A stretch of 27,071 nt of DNA from an uncultured Butyricicoccus sp. (GTDB lineage Bacteria; Bacillota; Clostridia; Oscillospirales; Butyricicoccaceae), in contig CAJUDU010000026.1 of NCBI GenBank assembly GCA_910584935.1, forward strand, positions 1 through 27,071. Reading direction: 5' to 3'. The translations under genes and the position numbers were made by a program. Below, one piece after another: positions 22,168-27,071 of the stretch (position 1 is the first letter of the stretch; the number at the start of each line of letters is the position of its first letter). The notes beneath the pieces were generated by a model. The model saw only the letters and a list, made by a program, of their open reading frames with translations, did not search any database and had not been told where the DNA came from.

Positions 22168-22183
22168 AGGAGGCGCATCCCCA

Positions 22184-22948
22184 TTGAAGCTTGACGAATT
22201 GTTTAACGAACACCGTGCGGATTTGCGCGAAAATGATTTGTATATTTGGAGGTATCTCTCGTCACACCGCAAAGAATGCGCCTCTTTATCCATAGAAGCC
22301 TTTGGGCAGCGGTGCAATGTATCCCGCACCACCATTCTGCGCTTTGCCCAGCGGTTAGGGTTAAGCGGGTTCAGTGAACTGAAACTACTGCTTCGCATGG
22401 AGGATGCGCCCTGCCATATGGCGCCTTCTGACTGCATTGACCAAACCTGCGCGGCATATCAGCAAATGATTACAGATATCCGCAGCAAAGATTGTTCGGA
22501 GTTGTTTGCACAGATTGACGCGGCGGAAAATTTATATGTGTTTAGTTCTGGGATGCTGCAAGATGCAGTTGCAAAAGAATTATGCCGTGTGTTTCTTTCA
22601 GGGGATAAATGGTTCTACCTCATCCATGCAGGCAGCGAAGCAGAAGTTTTGCTGCATCATGTGACAGACCGTGACCTTGTGTTAATTCTGTCATTTTCTG
22701 GTGAATCACCCCATGTTTTACAGCTTGCAAAAGCCTTAAAAGTGCGCCATGTGCCCACAGTTTCAATTACCCGCCAAAAAGAAAATACATTGGCGCAGCT
22801 TTGCACCCAGCGGCTTTACATCAGCACAGTGGAAATAGAATCCGATGTTCTTGGGACGGAATACCAGTCGACAACCTCATTCTTTATTTTGGCAGAACTG
22901 CTATTCCTCAAATATATGGAATATAAAAAAGAGGTAGGGGCTTTATGA
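22184..22948 (+). CDS. MurR/RpiR family transcriptional regulator (first of a pair)
   Basis: Protein of 254 residues with an N-terminal HTH_6 domain (about 1-75), recognition-helix region CNVSRTTILRFAQRLGLSGF, and a C-terminal SIS sugar-phosphate-binding domain (about 100-230) with YVFSSGMLQDAVAKEL and LILSFSGESPHVLQLA. Such regulators control sugar genes by sensing phosphosugars. The start is a TTG at 22184 with GAGGAGG 10 bases before it. The frame extends upstream to 21911, but only through GC-rich repeats, and the chosen length matches its neighbour. Its stop overlaps the ATG of a paralogue (ATGA), so both are made together. Confidence 0.9.
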   Translation: MKLDELFNEHRADLRENDLYIWRYLSSHRKECASLSIEAFGQRCNVSRTTILRFAQRLGLSGFSELKLLLRMEDAPCHMAPSDCIDQTCAAYQQMITDIRSKDCSELFAQIDAAENLYVFSSGMLQDAVAKELCRVFLSGDKWFYLIHAGSEAEVLLHHVTDRDLVLILSFSGESPHVLQLAKALKVRHVPTVSITRQKENTLAQLCTQRLYISTVEIESDVLGTEYQSTTSFFILAELLFLKYMEYKKEVGAL

Positions 22949-23712
22949 AGCTGGAAAACCTGATTGAGCAGAATTATCACAAGCTGAGTGAAAATGACTT
23001 GTATATTTGGGAATATATCCGTACCCATCCTTTACAGTGCCGGGATATCTCCATTGACCGGCTGTCAGAGGTGTGTAATATTTCCCATACAACCATCCTG
23101 CGTTTTGCCAAAAAGCTGGGGCTTGGCGGCTTCAGCGAACTCAAAGTGATTATGAAATGGCAGGATGCGCCCCCAGATGGCTTCCGCCATGATGAAATTG
23201 CAAAAGCTATGCAGGATTATCAACAGACAATGGAATATATGGGGACGATTGATTTGTCCGACTTGTTCCTGCTGATTGAAAAAGCAGAAAAGATTTATGT
23301 TTATGGTTCTGGCAATGTGCAGCATCTTGCCGCCCTTGATTTAAAGGAGAAATTCTTCCACTGCAAAAGGCTGCTGCATACCATTGAAGGGGAAGAAGAA
23401 ATGCGCAAACTGGCAGACCGCCTGACCGAAAATGATTTAATGCTTTTTATCTCGCTTTCCGGCAACAATGCGTTTGTCAATATGATTGCCGAAAAGATAC
23501 ACAAAAAAGGCAGGGTGATTGTATCCATCTGCCGGGTGCAAAGTAACCGGCTCATCTATCTTAGCGATATTAACATTCCCTTTTTCACCCATCCGCTTGA
23601 AGCCGGCGGCGTTGTACCGATTTGGTGTGTGAATATGCTGTTCCTCATCAATGAACTGCTGATGCTGCGGTATTTAGAATTTATGGATTTGCGCCGCAAA
23701 GGAGAAATCTAA
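22945..23712 (+). CDS. MurR/RpiR family transcriptional regulator (second of a pair)
   Basis: Protein of 255 residues, closely parallel to the preceding one: LSENDLYIWEYIRTHP against RENDLYIWRYLSSH, and CNISHTTILRFAKKLGLGGF in the HTH. The SIS domain has YVYGSGNVQHLAALDL and LFISLSGNNAFVNMIA. The residues after SxSG are NN here and ES in the first copy, so the two may recognise different ligands. It starts within the stop of the first gene and is followed 48 bases later by EIIA. The pair could form heterodimers or divide the work of activation and repression; the sequence does not tell. Confidence 0.92.
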   Translation: MKLENLIEQNYHKLSENDLYIWEYIRTHPLQCRDISIDRLSEVCNISHTTILRFAKKLGLGGFSELKVIMKWQDAPPDGFRHDEIAKAMQDYQQTMEYMGTIDLSDLFLLIEKAEKIYVYGSGNVQHLAALDLKEKFFHCKRLLHTIEGEEEMRKLADRLTENDLMLFISLSGNNAFVNMIAEKIHKKGRVIVSICRVQSNRLIYLSDINIPFFTHPLEAGGVVPIWCVNMLFLINELLMLRYLEFMDLRRKGEI

Positions 23713-23760
23713 GCCACCTTTGTGGAATCAATTTTAATTTGAAAAGAGGCGTATTTTATT

Positions 23761-24246
23761 ATGGGACTGTTTAGCAAATTTGGTAAGAGGAAGGAATATG
23801 CGATTGCCAGCCCGATGAATGGCACAGCAATCCCGGCAGCCGAAATTGAGGATGAAACCTTTGCGAGCAGCTTGCTCGGTTATACTGTTGGCATCCGCCC
23901 AGCGGATGGCAAAGTATATGCCCCGGCGGACGGCACCATTTCCACCTTATTTGAAACCCACCATGCTATCGGCATTGAAACGGCAGATGGTGTAGAAGTG
24001 CTGATCCATGTTGGCATTGACACCGTCAGCTTAAATGGCGCACATTTTACGCCACGTGTCAAAGAAGGCGACAGCGTGCATACCGGTGATTTGTTGCTGG
24101 AATTTGACGGCGCAGCCATTGAAGCGGCTGGCTATAAGACAACAACTGCTGTAATCATTACCAACGCGGACGCGTTTGGCGAAATTACCGCGCAGACTGG
24201 TGACAAAACCAAAGGCGCGCCGCTGCTTACCGTGCAAAAGAAATGA
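23761..24246 (+). CDS. PTS glucose-type EIIA protein
   Basis: Protein of 161 residues, a soluble EIIA of the glucose (Crr) type that passes phosphate from HPr to an EIIB. His83 in VEVLIHVGIDTV is the phosphorylated residue and His68 in FETHHAIGIET its partner, 15 residues apart as in Crr. The core from IASPMNGTAIP to ADAFGEI is complete. AAAGAGG precedes the ATG. As the EIICB gene has no EIIA domain, this is its likely partner, though it may also serve other permeases of the cell. It lies between the RpiR pair and a HAD phosphatase. Confidence 0.95.
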   Translation: MGLFSKFGKRKEYAIASPMNGTAIPAAEIEDETFASSLLGYTVGIRPADGKVYAPADGTISTLFETHHAIGIETADGVEVLIHVGIDTVSLNGAHFTPRVKEGDSVHTGDLLLEFDGAAIEAAGYKTTTAVIITNADAFGEITAQTGDKTKGAPLLTVQKK

Positions 24247-24256
24247 GTGATACTTT

Positions 24257-25099
24257 ATGATCCGCCTGCTTGCATTTGATTTAGATGGCACCTTGCTGGA
24301 TGACAACAAAAATGTGCCGGATTCCGCCATTCTTGCCCTGCGGCAAGCCGAAAAACAAGGGGTACAAATTGCGTTATGTTCTGGGCGCAACCATGCTGAC
24401 GCCAAATATATTGCTTCGCAAATTGGGATAAAGGCTTGGAGCATCACAACAAATGGCGCATATATTGGGCATAGCGAACAACGCCATCCACTGCGAACCC
24501 AGCCGCTTGATGTGAAAAAAGTCGGTAATATCCTGAAAATCAGCTATGAATTTGACGCGGTGCCTTGTGTATATACCCATTTTGCGGAATATAATGATAT
24601 TGCGTGCCAGGATATTATCGCGACTGCCGCCAGCAACGGACAGCATATCCTGCATAACCCTGATAAACAGACATTTCTCATTACCCCGCGGATGCAATGG
24701 CACCAGGTGATATACACTGCGGAAATGTTCCTGATGAAATGTATTGTATTCTTGACAAACCAAGCAGCTTTCCCTGCGTATAAAGCGGCATTGGAAGCCG
24801 AAGGCGGGTTATCTGTTACAACATCTACTATGTTCAGCGGCGTAACCAGTGTGGAAATCAACCGCGAAGGCGTGACCAAAGGCGGCAGCCTTGCTTATTT
24901 ACAGCAGCACCTTAACATTACGCCAGAAGAAACCGCGGTATTTGGCGACAGTGCCAATGATTTAAGTATGCTGCCCAATGGGCGGTTCATCGCAATGGCA
25001 AACGCGCTGCCTGAAGTCAAAGCGCAGGCATGGTCTGTTACTGGCAACAACAATACCGATGGCATTGCGCAGACGGTCAAACAATTGCTTGCTGAATAA
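24257..25099 (+). CDS. Cof-type HAD-superfamily phosphatase in the sugar locus
   Basis: Protein of 280 residues, HAD IIB family. Asp8 and Asp10 lie in LLAFDLDGTLLDD, motif II is ALCSGR, Lys213 or so in the GVTKGGSLAYL segment is motif III, and AVFGDSANDLSML is motif IV. The cap domain spans about 85-190. It starts 10 bases after EIIA with only a weak GAGTGA before the ATG, which suggests translation coupled to EIIA. In this setting it may dephosphorylate glucose 6-phosphate or another phosphosugar to relieve sugar-phosphate stress; this is inference. It is distinct from the HAD gene at 4270-5043. Confidence 0.92.
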   Translation: MIRLLAFDLDGTLLDDNKNVPDSAILALRQAEKQGVQIALCSGRNHADAKYIASQIGIKAWSITTNGAYIGHSEQRHPLRTQPLDVKKVGNILKISYEFDAVPCVYTHFAEYNDIACQDIIATAASNGQHILHNPDKQTFLITPRMQWHQVIYTAEMFLMKCIVFLTNQAAFPAYKAALEAEGGLSVTTSTMFSGVTSVEINREGVTKGGSLAYLQQHLNITPEETAVFGDSANDLSMLPNGRFIAMANALPEVKAQAWSVTGNNNTDGIAQTVKQLLAE

Positions 25100-25108
25100 A
25101 AAAAGTAT

Positions 25109-25146
25109 CCCCCAGATTCTACTAAAAAGAATCTGGGGGTTTTGTT
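25109..25146. terminator. Bidirectional terminator
   Basis: CCCCCAGATTCT and AGAATCTGGGGG form a perfect 12-bp stem. TTTTGTT follows on the plus strand and ATACTTTTTTT on the minus strand. It ends both the sugar locus and the converging GGDEF-PilZ unit. Confidence 0.92.
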
Positions 25147-25154
25147 ATGCCGTA

Positions 25155-25865
25155 TCAGCCGCGTTTTTTGCGCTGTGCCTCAAAAATATTTTGGGTAATT
25201 TTGCCTTGATCCATTTCATTCAGCCCAAGGAATTTGCAGCCATATTGAAACTGTCCCTTTTCCTTGGGGATGATGCGCAATACTTCACAAAACAGGGTTG
25301 ATATATCACGTTCTTCCAATAGCTGTACTTTAAGCAGGAATTTATCCCCTTCCTTATATTCATGTTCAGACTGGATGCACGCCCCGCCAATGCTGATATT
25401 CACCATTTTACAGGGGCGTTCTCCAACATTAAAGCCAGTAAAACTGGTTGCGGTTGCGTCAACATCCGTATCCAGCCGGAAAAACGCACGGTCGTTGCCA
25501 ATCCGCGCAACCGATAATTTTTCAACCTTCCAAATATGCTGTGGCAGCGGAGAGATATAGCCTTCCAAATAAACTGCTTTCTTTTCATAATCGCTGTAAC
25601 CACGTATGCGCACGTGCAATGCTTCTTCTACCTGCTGCGGCTGTGGATTGGTTGATTCAATATATTCATGCAGTTCTGCGGTATCCTGCCGGATGCACAT
25701 CAGCTTTGCGATAAAAAGCATCCGCCCATCAAAAGTTGTCACTTCCACGCGCATCCCAGTATAAAGTTCATCGACTTCATTGGACTCGCCAGCCTCTGCA
25801 TCTGCTTGTTCCTGCCCTGTCGGGGCCAGCCCAAATATACGCTTGATTGGCGCAAGCAATCCCAT
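25155..25865 (-). CDS. PilZ domain c-di-GMP receptor (YcgR-like)
   Basis: Protein of about 236 residues. An N-terminal YcgR-like beta domain (about 35-115, TGMRVEVTTFDGRM onwards) leads to a PilZ domain. The c-di-GMP motif is intact: Arg126 and Arg130 in RAFFR, then NISIGG at about 156-161. Such proteins change motility, secretion or surface traits when they bind c-di-GMP. The frame opens at a GTG at 25877, but AAAGGAG suits the ATG at 25865. It lies 17 bases after the REC-GGDEF gene, so writer and reader are co-expressed. No partner flagellar or pilus gene is nearby to reveal its target. Confidence 0.9.
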   Translation of the reverse strand: MGLLAPIKRIFGLAPTGQEQADAEAGESNEVDELYTGMRVEVTTFDGRMLFIAKLMCIRQDTAELHEYIESTNPQPQQVEEALHVRIRGYSDYEKKAVYLEGYISPLPQHIWKVEKLSVARIGNDRAFFRLDTDVDATATSFTGFNVGERPCKMVNISIGGACIQSEHEYKEGDKFLLKVQLLEERDISTLFCEVLRIIPKEKGQFQYGCKFLGLNEMDQGKITQNIFEAQRKKRG

Positions 25866-25882
25866 AATCTTTAACACTCCTT

Positions 25883-26800
25883 TTATTTTTCAAGCAGTTG
25901 TTTCATACCCTCTGCCGCCCATACTACCTGGTTTCTGCCAAACCGTTTGGCATCATACAGCATTGTATCCGCAATTTTTAAGTAGGTATCATAAGAATCT
26001 GCCATCTGTGGCACAACAGTCACGCCGCCAACACTGATTGTCACCCATTGGGAAACGCTGGGGTTATGCTGAATATGCAGCGCTTCTACCTCGCGGCGGA
26101 TTTTAATCAAATGGCTGAATGCGCTTTCCGCGTCATTGCCCATCATAAACGCGACAAATTCTTCCCCACCATACCGAGCAAAGAAATCCGTACTGCGCCG
26201 CAAATAAGAAGAAGCTGTTTTAGCAACTTCTGCAATGACTTTATCGCCCGCGGGATGCCCAAAGGTATCATTATACATTTTAAAATTATCAATATCAAAC
26301 ATACAGATTGAAAACGGCACCTGAAGCCGTGTTGCTTCCTGCCACTTCACCGCGCTGTAACGGTCATGCCGCCGCCGGTTCGCTACGCCTGTGAGCTGGT
26401 CAGTTGTCGATTGGTGTTCAATCTGTTTGCGGTACTGATATAATTTAATATGTGTATTAACACGCGCTTTAACAATCAGCGGGTGAAATGGCTTAGTGAT
26501 ATAATCTACCGCGCCAAGCATCAACCCACGCTGTTCATTCTGGATATCTGCAAGACTTGTGATCAAAATCACAGGGATATGGCGGGTTACATCTTCTTCC
26601 TGCAATTTTTTTAGCAGCATAAAGCCATCCATACCAGGCATAATCACATCAAGCAAAATCAAAGAATAATTCCCAGTGTTTGCATATTCAAGCCCATCTT
26701 CCGCTGTTTCCACAATAGTAACATCATAATCGTCCTTAATAATGGATCTCAGTTGGGCAGCCTGCAACATGCTATCATCAATAATCAATACATTTTCCAT
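25883..26800 (-). CDS. REC-GGDEF response regulator (diguanylate cyclase)
   Basis: Protein of 305 residues. The receiver domain (1-120) has Asp8/Asp9, phosphorylated Asp51 in LILLDVIMPGMDGF, Thr81 and Lys103 in ITKPF. The GGDEF domain starts at DQLTGVANRR (134) and has the active motif GGEEF at 211-215. RSTD at 202-205 is five residues before it, so the inhibitory I-site is present. It should make c-di-GMP from GTP under control of an unseen histidine kinase; none is encoded in this window. AAGGAG precedes the ATG. Behind it is a PilZ gene; ahead of it are a consensus promoter and a hairpin leader. Confidence 0.94.
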   Translation of the reverse strand: MENVLIIDDSMLQAAQLRSIIKDDYDVTIVETAEDGLEYANTGNYSLILLDVIMPGMDGFMLLKKLQEEDVTRHIPVILITSLADIQNEQRGLMLGAVDYITKPFHPLIVKARVNTHIKLYQYRKQIEHQSTTDQLTGVANRRRHDRYSAVKWQEATRLQVPFSICMFDIDNFKMYNDTFGHPAGDKVIAEVAKTASSYLRRSTDFFARYGGEEFVAFMMGNDAESAFSHLIKIRREVEALHIQHNPSVSQWVTISVGGVTVVPQMADSYDTYLKIADTMLYDAKRFGRNQVVWAAEGMKQLLEK

Positions 26801-26824
26801 TTGTTACACTCCTTATCTAGGCTG

Positions 26825-26882
26825 CTCATATCCGCCACAGCTTCTTTTTTTATCGCTCTGGCGGAAGCTATATTGCCATGAG
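26825..26882 (-). promoter_or_regulatory. Structured 5' leader of the GGDEF gene
   Basis: TCCGCCA (26831-26837) pairs with TGGCGGA (26859-26865), AGC/GCT continues the stem inside after a C-C mismatch, and CTCAT (26825-26829) pairs with ATGAG (26878-26882) outside. The structure lies between the promoter and the ribosome binding site. I checked for the GEMM-I c-di-GMP riboswitch core and did not see it. Confidence 0.5.
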
Positions 26883-26903
26883 AAAGGCACTTGTCTAAGA
26901 AAT

Positions 26904-26932
26904 ATTATATGCCAAAGTCACTGTAATTGCAA
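26904..26932 (-). promoter_or_regulatory. Promoter of the GGDEF-PilZ unit
   Basis: On the minus strand TTGCAA (26927-26932) and a perfect TATAAT (26904-26909) are 17 bases apart, about 100 bases before the ATG. Beyond it, 26933-27071 holds no gene that I can support. Confidence 0.75.
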
Positions 26933-27071
26933 GTGATTTTTATCTTTCGGCTTTGTATATCATTTAGTTCATAGGATGGCATTCAGCAGTACCCAAAGTT
27001 CTTCTCAATACAAAATATCCTGTTACTATATATTTGCCCCTTGATTTATGGCAGCCAGCCATAGGCATGGG

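Noticed and set aside
21911..22183. N-terminal extension of the first RpiR protein
   Set aside because: It runs through GC-rich palindromes and a terminator, overlaps the GH4 gene, and has no RpiR homology. The TTG at 22184 has a strong ribosome binding site and gives a length equal to the paralogue.
26801..26932. c-di-GMP riboswitch before the GGDEF gene
   Set aside because: The GEMM-I core with its conserved GCAAA and GAAA elements is absent; only a plain hairpin is seen.

Overview
The window looks like chromosomal DNA of a low-GC-lineage Gram-positive bacterium, most likely a gut Clostridia of the Oscillospirales type. The signs are strong AGGAGG ribosome binding sites, a T-box leader, a C+ type L31, a methionyl-tRNA synthetase with a fused tRNA-binding domain, an S-layer-homology protease, RpiR-controlled PTS genes, and many GC-rich palindromic intergenic repeats. 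The lineage is an inference from style; no rRNA or other marker is present. I see no tRNA, rRNA, CRISPR, insertion sequence or phage gene.

Layout. 1-2015 (minus): hflX followed by yigZ. 2130-3869 (plus): secreted S41 peptidase with SLH repeats. 3984-7225 (minus): metG, a DUF4177 gene and a Cof-type HAD phosphatase with overlapping stop/start codons, then rpmE with its own promoter. 7545-8615 (plus): ilvE. 8692-9956 (minus): a small DMT-type membrane protein, a wrecked chloramphenicol-acetyltransferase-like gene, and crcB. 10044-16112 (minus): the branched-chain amino acid operon, promoter - T-box - ilvB - ilvN - ilvC - [74-bp tandem repeats] - DUF6485 - ilvD. 16215-18055: DUF421 and DUF4363 genes (plus) converging on tatD (minus). 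18251-25146 (plus): a phospho-alpha-glucoside utilisation locus. 25155-26932 (minus): a REC-GGDEF diguanylate cyclase and a PilZ protein behind a consensus promoter and a structured leader.

How the parts work together. IlvB/IlvN, IlvC, IlvD and IlvE make up the complete common pathway from pyruvate/2-oxobutyrate to valine and isoleucine. The first step is controlled by tRNA charging through the T-box. In the sugar locus, an EIICB permease and a separate EIIA import and phosphorylate an alpha-glucoside. The GH4 enzyme hydrolyses it, two tandem RpiR paralogues presumably sense a sugar phosphate, and a HAD phosphatase may clear excess phosphosugar. The GGDEF and PilZ genes form a two-gene c-di-GMP writer/reader module.

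Most noteworthy for follow-up: the tandem RpiR pair with a perfect inverted repeat over its -10 box; the unrecognised membrane protein inside the PTS operon; the 74-bp tandem repeats and the Cys-rich DUF6485 gene inside the ilv operon; the hairpin leader of the GGDEF gene; and the CAT-like pseudogene.
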